Assembly (NCBI GenBank): GCA_947463095.1 | Contig: CANHRE010000022.1 | Span: 1 to 36,132, forward strand | Origin: Flavobacteriales bacterium | GTDB lineage: Bacteria > Bacteroidota > Bacteroidia > NS11-12g > UBA955 | Length of the DNA: 36,132 nucleotides | Direction of reading: 5' to 3' | Shown here: one piece after another, positions 27,369 to 35,407 of the stretch | Layout: each line of letters starts with the position of its first letter | Position numbering within the stretch: position 1 is the stretch's first letter | Made by a program: the position numbers and the translations under genes | Notes under the pieces: generated by a model | The model's input: only the letters and a program-made list of their open reading frames with translations | The model's database searches: none | Told to the model about the DNA's origin: nothing

Positions 27369-28805
27369 TTATTCAGGTAAGGAGGGAAGGGACGGTTTTG
27401 GAGGGATTGAGGGCGCAGAGGGCTTGCTCATAATCACATAGCCTCGGGGCGGAAGGAAATAGCCTGAGCGCGGGTCGCCCTGCAGCGGGTAGTTAAACAG
27501 GTATTCCGGTTTTTCCGGCAACTGTTCATCATCCAGGCGGAAGCGCACCGGCTGCTCGCTGAAATTCAGGAATACCCATACAGCATCGCCGTCTAGCTCG
27601 CGTTTGAAGGCGAAGATGTTGGCCGTGTCGCCCATGCTCAGGTTCAATAGGCGGAAATTGCCACCATGCGGGGCGTTCCACAAGGCGGGATGGGCCTTCT
27701 TGAAGCCATTCATGGTGCGGAACCAATAGTTCCAGCCGGTATCATCCCAGCTGATGGTGTCTTTGTCAAAGAAGCGCAGACGGTGGTTCAGGTTGGCTTC
27801 CTGTCCGCTGTACATTAATGGAAAGCTTCCGGGCAGGGTATAGGTCAGTACCGACCAGGGCTCCCAACGCTCGCCGTATTTCTCGTTCACCGTGCCGTTC
27901 CAGCTGTTTTCGTCGTGGTTGGTCAGGAAGGTCATGCGCATGGTTTTGGCGGGGAAGCGTTCCCGATCCCGCTTGAGCATGTTTTTTAGCTCATACAGGG
28001 GCTTTTTGCCGCTGTTGATTTCCGCCGACGTATGCATGAAATCCCAGTGGTAGTTGGCGTCAAAGGCTTTGTGTGTATAAGCCGCCGGATCGGCGTTTAC
28101 GTCCGGATGCCATTCCGCTTCGGCAAGCATGAACATGGGCTTGATGGTTTCTAGTTCCGCGCGGGCCTCTTCCCAGTAGTCGGGGGGCACCAGGAAGGCA
28201 ACATCACAGCGGAAGCCGTCAATACCGCACTCGCGCACCCAGAACTTCATGGCTTCAGTCATGGCCTTGCGCATGGCCTTGTTTTTGAAGTTTAGCTTGG
28301 CCACATCCGTCCAGTCGTATTGGGTGACAATCTTGCCCTGTGCATCCTTCACATACCAGTCGGGATGCTCCGTAATCCAGGGGTGATCCCAGGCAGTGTG
28401 GTTGGCCACCCAGTCGAGTATCACCTTCATGCCCAGCGAATGCGCCATGTCCACCATCATCTTGAACTGTTCGACGCTGCCGAACTCTGGGTTTACCGCT
28501 GTGTAGTCGCGCACGGAATAATAGCTGCCCAATGATCCTTTGCGGTTTTGTTTGCCGATGGGGTTTATGGGCATGAACCACAGCACATCCACACCCAGGT
28601 TTTTCAGGCGGGGAATATGGGCCATGAAGCCGCCAAAGGTTCCCTGCGGACTGAATTGGCGCACGTTTACCTCGTAAATGACGGCTGATTTCAGCCAGTC
28701 CATGCCGGGTTTAGGTGTCGGGTCCTTTTCTTTCGTGCACGTCGGTGCAAGGAACAGGGGTGCCAATCCCAGGAATAGAAGTAGGGAAAAGGGAATGCGT
28801 TTCAT
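27369..28805 (-). CDS. GH13 alpha-amylase family lipoprotein
   Basis: MKVILDWVANHTAWDHPW, GIDGFRCDVA, FMLAEAEW, FLTNHDENSW; lipoprotein-like N-terminus (LAPTC). Confidence 0.92.
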   Translation of the reverse strand: MKRIPFSLLLFLGLAPLFLAPTCTKEKDPTPKPGMDWLKSAVIYEVNVRQFSPQGTFGGFMAHIPRLKNLGVDVLWFMPINPIGKQNRKGSLGSYYSVRDYTAVNPEFGSVEQFKMMVDMAHSLGMKVILDWVANHTAWDHPWITEHPDWYVKDAQGKIVTQYDWTDVAKLNFKNKAMRKAMTEAMKFWVRECGIDGFRCDVAFLVPPDYWEEARAELETIKPMFMLAEAEWHPDVNADPAAYTHKAFDANYHWDFMHTSAEINSGKKPLYELKNMLKRDRERFPAKTMRMTFLTNHDENSWNGTVNEKYGERWEPWSVLTYTLPGSFPLMYSGQEANLNHRLRFFDKDTISWDDTGWNYWFRTMNGFKKAHPALWNAPHGGNFRLLNLSMGDTANIFAFKRELDGDAVWVFLNFSEQPVRFRLDDEQLPEKPEYLFNYPLQGDPRSGYFLPPRGYVIMSKPSAPSIPPKPSLPSLPE

Positions 28806-28850
28806 CGTACAGGTTAGGGGGGCTAATTTAAAGCAGAATTACTAAAGTGA

Positions 28851-28897
28851 TAAGTGGTAAGTGGTAAGTGGTAAGTGGTAAGTGGTAAGTGGTAAGT
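28851..28897 (+). repeat. Heptamer minisatellite (TAAGTGG)6 plus a degenerate unit
   Basis: Six perfect TAAGTGG copies 28851-28892, then taagt. Confidence 0.97.
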
Positions 28898-28980
28898 ATG
28901 GCTTGATCCACTGGGCGATGCATTCTTGTGCAGATGCAGGCGGTTTGTTTCCTTCTAGTTCTTCAGGAGAAAGCGATTTC

Positions 28981-29784
28981 CTATTTCTTCCCCGTATTTC
29001 CCAGCAGGTAACTCAATCCGATTTCTGTGCCCAGTTGCCAGCTGCGGTGCTGTTCATATACGCCTTTGCTGCTGTTCAGCACGGGCAGGCGCAGGGTTGG
29101 GGCAAGCACTGCGTGCAGGCGTTTTTCCAGAAGGTAGTCTATGCGCACGCCGCCCAGCAGCGCCACGTTGAAGGTGTTGGCATTGTAACCTGTGTTTTTG
29201 ATGTGGTAGGTGAACTGCCCATCGCTGGTGGTAAAGCCGCGCAGGCGCACCACGGTTTCATGCTGGATCAGATAGCCCGGCGCAAGGCCCGCCATAATGT
29301 GAACATCCAGGTCGCGCCAGGGGTTGCCGTATTCGGTGTTCCACATGTAGGTAATGGGCAACTCGGCGAAGCGGTAGCGCACGTCGTAGAACACATCACG
29401 CGGTCCGGTTTGGGAGTTGTCTGCCACCAGGCCAACTTCCGGATGAATCCAATCGCCGAAGCGTATGTCCGATTTCACCCGCCGGAAGCCGTAATCTGAG
29501 GCAGCAAGTCCAATGCGCAACGCGCTGCGGCGGTTTAGTGGTTTCACATAATGGACCGAAAAGTTTAGGGCGGTCCGTGGCTTGTCAACCCGGTTCAGGC
29601 TGTCGGCAAAGTCATTGGAGAGGCCCGGCACATCGGGTGGCACTTCAACTACACGCAGCAATCTTCCGGAAATGAAGGTGCCGGTGCTGATGTCCAGGAT
29701 CCCTTTTTCAGGAATCTGGGCTGCAGCCATCACAGATGCGCTGATGAGCCAAGCGGCCAGGGTGCTTTTGCGGGTCAGGGTCAT
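28981..29784 (-). CDS. Hypothetical secreted / outer-membrane beta-barrel-like protein
   Basis: Signal peptide MTLTRKSTLAAWLISASVMAAAQ at ATG 29784, overlapping the MATE stop; alternating beta-strand character. Confidence 0.65.
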   Translation of the reverse strand: MTLTRKSTLAAWLISASVMAAAQIPEKGILDISTGTFISGRLLRVVEVPPDVPGLSNDFADSLNRVDKPRTALNFSVHYVKPLNRRSALRIGLAASDYGFRRVKSDIRFGDWIHPEVGLVADNSQTGPRDVFYDVRYRFAELPITYMWNTEYGNPWRDLDVHIMAGLAPGYLIQHETVVRLRGFTTSDGQFTYHIKNTGYNANTFNVALLGGVRIDYLLEKRLHAVLAPTLRLPVLNSSKGVYEQHRSWQLGTEIGLSYLLGNTGKK

Positions 29785-31109
29785 GGATATGTGGTAGGAA
29801 ACAATTTTTTCACCTGCAAATAAAAACGGGTAGCGGCAAAGATGGCTGTCAGGAACAATCCTACGGTAAAGCCAATCCAGATGCCTTCGGTATCCATGCC
29901 TGCGCCGAAGCCGAGCCACCAGCCCAGTGGAAGTCCTACCAACCAGTAGCAGATTACCAGCGCAATGGATGGTATGCGCACATCTTTGATGCCGCGCAGC
30001 AACCCCAGCGATACGGCCTGCACGCCGTCGGCAAGCTGAAACAGGGCCGCATAAATCAGCAGTACGGCAGCAACGCCCACCACCTGCATGTCATCGGTAT
30101 ATGCCCGCGCCAGCGGCCCTCTGAATACCAGGAACAGGATGGCCGTGACGAACATATACAGCAGTACCATCACCATAACCGCATTGGCGGCCCGGCGCAC
30201 TTTTCTCTTGTTTTTTTCTCCGAAGGCATTGCCCACCATGATGCTGCCCGCGGCGCTCAGCCCACTGGCCGCCATGTAGGTCAGGCTGGCCAGGTTCAGG
30301 GCGATGCCATGGGCGCTTTGATGCGTGGCGTTGACCCAGCCGGCCATAATTCCGGAAAAGGCAAAACAGGCCACCTCGGCGAAAAACTGCAGCCCGATGG
30401 GCAATCCCACTTCAAATACCCTGCCCGCCTCTTCACGGATTTCATTGGTGCTGAAGCGCTGCTCAGGGTGATATACCTTCATTGAAGGGGCGTAGCGTAT
30501 GTAGGCCATGGCGATGAGTGCCATCAGAATCCGCGAGCTCAGCGTGGCATAGGCCGCGCCGTCCAGCCCCATCGCATCAAAGCCCAGGTTGCCGTAAATG
30601 AGCACCCAGTTTAGGAAGATGTTCAGCAGCAGGCCGCCGCCGGTGATGTACATGGCAACTTTGGTGAAGCCCAGTCCGTCGGTGAATTGTCGGCTGCTCA
30701 CAAACAACAGCATGGGCAGGCCGCTGTAGTTCAGGATGCGCAGAAAACTCGAAGCCAGCGGCTCTACCTCCTTGCTCTGATGCAGCCAGCCGATGTTGCT
30801 GACAATGCCTTCCAGCAGGGCGAACAACACCAGCGACAGACCAACAGTAACCCAAATGCCGGCGCGGTAGCTCAGATAGCCCTTCTCCGGACGCCCTTCA
30901 CCGGAATATATAGCCACCAGCGGACTGATGGCAAACAGGATGCCCATCCCCAGGAAATACACCAGCCAGAAGATGTTGTTGGCCGCCACACTCGCAGCCA
31001 GTACCTCGCGTCCCAGGCTGCCCACCATCACTGTGTCGGCCACACCCATGAGCATAATGCCCACTTGTCCCAGGATGATGGGGTAGGCCAGGCGCAGCGC
31101 CTGCTTCAT
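29781..31109 (-). CDS. MATE-family efflux transporter
   Basis: LRLAYPIILGQVGIMLMGVADTVMVGSLG, 12 TM pattern. The 5' 306 nt of the listed ORF (31110-31415) is repeat-derived read-through; ATG 31109 preferred. Confidence 0.92.
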   Translation of the reverse strand: MKQALRLAYPIILGQVGIMLMGVADTVMVGSLGREVLAASVAANNIFWLVYFLGMGILFAISPLVAIYSGEGRPEKGYLSYRAGIWVTVGLSLVLFALLEGIVSNIGWLHQSKEVEPLASSFLRILNYSGLPMLLFVSSRQFTDGLGFTKVAMYITGGGLLLNIFLNWVLIYGNLGFDAMGLDGAAYATLSSRILMALIAMAYIRYAPSMKVYHPEQRFSTNEIREEAGRVFEVGLPIGLQFFAEVACFAFSGIMAGWVNATHQSAHGIALNLASLTYMAASGLSAAGSIMVGNAFGEKNKRKVRRAANAVMVMVLLYMFVTAILFLVFRGPLARAYTDDMQVVGVAAVLLIYAALFQLADGVQAVSLGLLRGIKDVRIPSIALVICYWLVGLPLGWWLGFGAGMDTEGIWIGFTVGLFLTAIFAATRFYLQVKKLFPTTYP

Positions 31110-31170
31110 CTCGCGGCGGTATATGGTGAAAAAACGAATCAACGGGGCAAAGGTAGGTTCAAAGGACAAG

Positions 31171-31211
31171 GGATAAGTGATAGGTGGTAAGTGGTAAGTG
31201 GTAAGTGGTAA

Positions 31212-31214
<3 letters not shown>
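31171..31214 (+). repeat. Heptamer array (GGTAAGT/GATAAGT)6
   Basis: ggataagtgataggtggtaagtggtaagtggtaagtggtaagtg. Confidence 0.95.
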
Positions 31215-31571
<357 letters not shown>

Positions 31572-31917
31572 GTGCCGGTCACCGAGCAGCTTGCCCCCTA
31601 AACGCAGCGACAGGGGGAGTCGAGGTGCCTCGGCATTTAGCGGCGGCTTGCGGCGCTCAACGCTTCCCATCCTCTGAGGCCGGTTCTTTGGGGGGAATGG
31701 ATAATGGATAATGGATAATGGATAATGGAAAATGGATAATGGACAAGACCTCTGCTGTCATCCTGAGCTCATTTTTGAATATATGCTTATGACAGGGGTC
31801 TGTGCCAACCTGATGAATCCTTGAGCATGAATTTTCTCTTACTTTTTCCTTTATGAAAAAGGATGCAAAAAATCAAGGCTGCTTGGATAGTGGTAGGGGA
31901 TAAGTGGTAAGTGGTAA
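31572..31917 (+). repeat. Higher-order repeat unit 2 (346 bp)
   Basis: Near-identical to unit 1 with a few substitutions; six rather than eight ATAATGG-type heptamers account for the 14-bp length difference. Confidence 0.95.
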
Positions 31918-32085
31918 GTGCCGGTCCCTGCTGTCATCCTGAGCAGCTTGCCCCCTAAGCGCAGCGACAGGGGGAGTCGAGGTGCCTCGGCATTTAGCGG
32001 CGGCTTGCGGCGTTTAACGCCTCCCATCATTTGAGGCCGGTCCTTTGGGGATAATGGATAATGGATAATGGAAAATTGAAAATTG
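31918..32085 (+). repeat. Higher-order repeat unit 3 (truncated / mosaic)
   Basis: Starts gtgccggtccctgctgtcatcctgagcagcttgccccctaagcgcagcgacaggggg..., keeps the hairpin module and three ATAATGG units plus two aaaattg variants; the linker is absent. Confidence 0.9.
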
Positions 32086-32190
32086 ATGATGAATTTGGTC
32101 TCCGCTTGCCCCCTCTGTGGTTTGATAAACTCACCATGACACGCAGCGAGACACTGTGGGGGTAGGGGAGCTTGTCGATAGGTTCAAAGG

Positions 32191-32260
32191 ATAAGTGATA
32201 AGTGATAAGTGATAAGTGATAAGTGATAAGTGGTAAGTGATAAGTGATAAGTGGTAAGTG
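32191..32260 (+). repeat. Heptamer array of 10 units (ATAAGTG/GTAAGTG)
   Basis: Ten consecutive 7-mers, pattern A A A A A A G A A G at the first base. Confidence 0.96.
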
Positions 32261-32359
32261 CCGGTCCCTGCCGTCATCCTGAGCCCCTACCGGGCTGCGA
32301 AGCCGGTTGGTAGGGAGGTTTGTCATGGTGCATGCCGATTACCACTTACCACATATCCC

Positions 32360-33094
32360 TTATTTATCATCCGAATACGGTACTTCATGAATCTTGGTGG
32401 TAAAGAAATTCACGAACAGGCCCACAAACACCAAGAACAGGAACAACTGCGAAATAACCAGCAGCCTTCCGGTTTCGTGAACGGGATAGTTGTCGCCGTA
32501 CCCCACGGTGGCCGAGGTGACGAAGCTGAAGTAGATGGCGTCAAGGTCGCGGCTGAGCGGCTTGGCGAAAAAATCGGGGATATGCGCGTTGAAGCAGGAA
32601 TACAATATGGCGTATTCCAGTCCCAGCTCCACGTAGTTGATCAGCATCAGCGTCATGGAACGGCGGATGTTGCTGGGTCTGTTTAGTACATCGGTTAGGT
32701 AAATCAGGCTGGCCAGGTACATAATGGTTTCCACCATCATATAGCCCATCAGGAAAGGAACCCAGTTCGCTCCGGTCAGGTCGAGCTTGAACAGCAGCAG
32801 GGGCAGCAACAGTTTTCCAAGTACATAAAACTCTACGCTCAGCATGCGCCATTGATGCCCGAAGCGACCGAAATATTCTTTGATGTACAAGCCTGGAAAC
32901 ACAAACTGGCTCACCACCAGCAGCAGCCTGATGAGGCGCTCTATGCCGAAATCCTGGTAGCCGTCGTTGCGCCAGATACGTTTCAGGATGCTCTTTTGGC
33001 GCGCTATGGATGAATGCAGCGGCTGTTCGTCCCATACGTCCCTGCGGGTTCCCAGCAATAAAACGCCGATCAACTTCTTCAGGAGTCCGTTCAT
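32360..33094 (-). CDS. Two-pore-type ion channel family protein (K+ channel-like)
   Basis: Selectivity filter ATVGYGDNYP followed by a TM helix, further TMs upstream. The listed start 33103 is TTG; ATG 33094 (MNGLLKKLIGVLLLG) preferred. Confidence 0.85.
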   Translation of the reverse strand: MNGLLKKLIGVLLLGTRRDVWDEQPLHSSIARQKSILKRIWRNDGYQDFGIERLIRLLLVVSQFVFPGLYIKEYFGRFGHQWRMLSVEFYVLGKLLLPLLLFKLDLTGANWVPFLMGYMMVETIMYLASLIYLTDVLNRPSNIRRSMTLMLINYVELGLEYAILYSCFNAHIPDFFAKPLSRDLDAIYFSFVTSATVGYGDNYPVHETGRLLVISQLFLFLVFVGLFVNFFTTKIHEVPYSDDK

Positions 33095-33173
33095 CCCTTG
33101 CAAAATACGGTTTTTAAAAAGAAGAGAAGTTCGGGAGTTTGGGAGCGGTGGATGGTTCTTGTCAGGGGGTACT

Positions 33174-33263
33174 TGTCATGGTGAGCTTAATTAACTGTCA
33201 TGGTGAGCATGAATAACTGTCACGGTGAGCCTATATCTTCTGTCATGGTGAGCCTGTCGAACC
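33174..33263 (+). repeat. Four tandem 22/22/23-bp repeats with 13-nt core TGTCA[T/C]GGTGAGC
   Basis: Cores start at 33174, 33196, 33218 and 33241. Confidence 0.93.
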
Positions 33264-33303
33264 ACTCACCACTTACCACTTACCACTTACCACTTACCAC
33301 TCA
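33262..33303 (-). repeat. Heptamer array (TAAGTGG/TGAGTGG)6 overlapping the 3' end of the amidase gene
   Basis: Plus strand reads ccactca(ccactta)4ccactca. Confidence 0.96.
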
Positions 33304-34492
33304 GCACCCTCAACCGCTGAACCCCGCCGGCGCTGCGCAGCTCCAGGATATACATCCCCGCCCTGGGTAGCTCAATGCGCCAAGTTCCGGAGGTGGAACT
33401 TCCGCTTTGCAGCAGCCGCCCATCCATGCCGTAAAGGTTCACCGCAAATTCCTCGCCGCGGGTACTGCTGATGTGCACCGTATTTCCTTCCTGCTCGATG
33501 CGGAAGGGCTGCGCCGCCTGTTCATGCTCCTGCACCTCGCTCAAACGCAAGGCCACACATTCGCGGATGGATTCGTATTGCGCATATACCTTGCCGCCCG
33601 GACATTCGGTGCTGCACCCGTCGCGATGCCCGGCAAGGGTGCCCAGCAGGCTGCCGCTGTTGTCGGGATGTTTCATCGCGCCAAAGGGATTCAGTCCATC
33701 CTGCTCCAACTTCCAGGCCAGCAGACGGCAAAGGCTGTTCACCGCCGGAAAGGGCGGCTGCACGCTGGTATAATCGCCGATCAGGCATACGCCCATGGTG
33801 TATTCGTTCTTTCCGCAGAAATGCGCCCCGCGCACATTGTCCTGCCGCACGCCCTGCACGCCCTGTGGATCTCGGCCGGCAAAGATGCTCCCATCCGAGC
33901 CAATCAGGTAGTTGTAGCCAATGTCATCCCAGCCGTTTACCTCCGTATGCAGCAGGTAATAGCTGCGCACCACCTTCACGTAGTCGGTTTCGGTGGTATT
34001 GCCCGCGCTGTGGTGGATGATGGCATGCCGTGTGGCGGTAGACACCGGCCCGGGCTTGGGTGGATTCAGTCCGGCCCGCCACAGGCTCTGCGGTATCACC
34101 GGCGGCATGTTGTTGCGCGGTGTCCCGGGTATGGGTGCGCCCGCACTGCCCACTTCCATATAAAACACCGTCAAGGCCCCGGCTGCGGGCAGCATCAGGG
34201 TGGCGTCTTTTTTAAACTGCGGAAGGGTTTGCACGCATCCTTCGGGGGCATGCGGATCCGGGCGCAGGGTGTCGCCGTCCAGCAGCAGAAACCCGGGTAG
34301 TGTGTTGCCGTTCACGCGCAGCACGAAGCAGTCGTATGGTTCCGGCAGCAAGATGTCCACGGGTTGCAGCGCTTCCAGCGGCAAAGGGCCCATCTTCTGG
34401 ATGCGATGGCTGTTCTGGGCTTCGCCGGAAGGCAGCAGCAGCAGGCTGCACAGGAAACTAAAGCCGATGCGGAGTTTATGCTTTGAGTTCAT
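33287..34492 (-). CDS. N-acetylmuramoyl-L-alanine amidase / PGRP-domain secreted protein with T9SS sorting domain
   Basis: HAIIHHSAGNTTETDY, DIGYNYLIGSDGSIFAGRD, GTLAGHRDGCSTECPG; C-terminal VNLYGMDGRLLQSG...GMYILELRSAGGVQRLRVL. ATG 34492 gives signal peptide MNSKHKLRIGFSFLCSLLLLPSGEAQ. Confidence 0.9.
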   Translation of the reverse strand: MNSKHKLRIGFSFLCSLLLLPSGEAQNSHRIQKMGPLPLEALQPVDILLPEPYDCFVLRVNGNTLPGFLLLDGDTLRPDPHAPEGCVQTLPQFKKDATLMLPAAGALTVFYMEVGSAGAPIPGTPRNNMPPVIPQSLWRAGLNPPKPGPVSTATRHAIIHHSAGNTTETDYVKVVRSYYLLHTEVNGWDDIGYNYLIGSDGSIFAGRDPQGVQGVRQDNVRGAHFCGKNEYTMGVCLIGDYTSVQPPFPAVNSLCRLLAWKLEQDGLNPFGAMKHPDNSGSLLGTLAGHRDGCSTECPGGKVYAQYESIRECVALRLSEVQEHEQAAQPFRIEQEGNTVHISSTRGEEFAVNLYGMDGRLLQSGSSTSGTWRIELPRAGMYILELRSAGGVQRLRVLSGKW

Positions 34493-35282
34493 GACTGAAG
34501 TGTTGTTGGATGCAGTCCAGCATGGCCGCGTGTACCGCCTTGTTGCCGGCAATGATTTCTTTTCCGAAGAGCATATCGCTACCGCCCCTGAAGTCGCTCG
34601 ACGTGCCCCCGGCTTCCTGCACCAGCAGGATCCCTGCGGCAACATCCCAGGGGGCCAGTCCGGTTTCGAAGAAGCCCTCGAAGCGTCCGCAGGAGGTATA
34701 GGCCAGGTCGATGGCAGCGCTGCCCATGCGGCGCAGGCCGCGGGTGTCTTTCATGAAGCGGTGCAGCACCTCCAGGTAGGCGGGCAGCTGGGTGAACTCG
34801 GTGTAAGGAAAGCCGGTGGCCAGCAGGGAGGAAGCCAGGCTGTCGCGTTCGGATACGCGGATGGACGCGCCGTTCAGCCAGGCACCGCCGCCGCGCAATG
34901 CCGTGAAGCACTCGTTCAGCGCCGGCACGTCCACGATGCCCAGCAGCAGCTCGCTGCCCCGCGCCAGGGCCACGCTCACGCTGAACAGGGGCAGCCCGTG
35001 CAGGAAGTTGGTGGTGCCGTCCAGCGGGTCTATAATCCAGGTGTACTCGCGGTTGCGCTCTTGCGCCACCGTATCTTCTTCGGTGATGAAGCCGGCACCG
35101 GGCAACAGGCGCCCAAGGGCTTCTACCAGACGCTGCTCGGCCTCGCGGTCTACGCGGCTCACCAACTGGTTCAGTCCCTTGTCGTGCACGTCAAGGCCCG
35201 ACAGCAGGGATTGCTGTTCCAGAATCCAGGCGCCGGTGCGGCGGACCAGGGTGGCGGTTTCTTCAAGGAGTTCAATGGTCAT
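34476..35282 (-). CDS. Inositol monophosphatase family protein (SuhB-like)
   Basis: ITEEDT, WIIDPLDGTTNFLHGLPLFSVSVAL, APWDVAAGILLVQEAGG. The listed start 35288 is TTG; ATG 35282 preferred. Confidence 0.93.
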   Translation of the reverse strand: MTIELLEETATLVRRTGAWILEQQSLLSGLDVHDKGLNQLVSRVDREAEQRLVEALGRLLPGAGFITEEDTVAQERNREYTWIIDPLDGTTNFLHGLPLFSVSVALARGSELLLGIVDVPALNECFTALRGGGAWLNGASIRVSERDSLASSLLATGFPYTEFTQLPAYLEVLHRFMKDTRGLRRMGSAAIDLAYTSCGRFEGFFETGLAPWDVAAGILLVQEAGGTSSDFRGGSDMLFGKEIIAGNKAVHAAMLDCIQQHFSHELKA

Positions 35283-35289
35283 ATACAAT

Positions 35290-35317
35290 GTTGGGATGGA
35301 TAGCTATCCATCCCAAC
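35290..35317. promoter_or_regulatory. 28-bp perfect palindrome GTTGGGATGGATAGCTATCCATCCCAAC
   Basis: Exact self-complementarity; lies 8 nt upstream of the IMPase ATG in a divergent intergenic region. Confidence 0.85.
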
Positions 35318-35407
35318 GTGAATACAATGATAAACGATAACACCTGCTTCTCTGCTTTTTGGAAACTCGGGCTTCCACCAATAGTTTTGACCCTTGAAAC
35401 CCTGTTT

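Noticed and set aside
32027-32326. 99-aa minus-strand ORF (HLPLITYHLPLITYHL...)
   Set aside because: Made almost entirely of the (CCACTTA)n and (CCATTAT)n complements, which are open in every frame; no domain.
33174-33263. CRISPR-like array
   Set aside because: Core only 13 nt with 9-10-nt intervals, imperfect, and no cas genes in the window.
33407-34300. 297-aa plus-strand ORF opposite the amidase gene
   Set aside because: Antisense shadow; the minus-strand gene has clear PGRP motifs.
34200-35303. 367-aa plus-strand ORF opposite the amidase/IMPase genes
   Set aside because: Spans two well-supported minus-strand genes; Gln/Ala/Gly-rich shadow.
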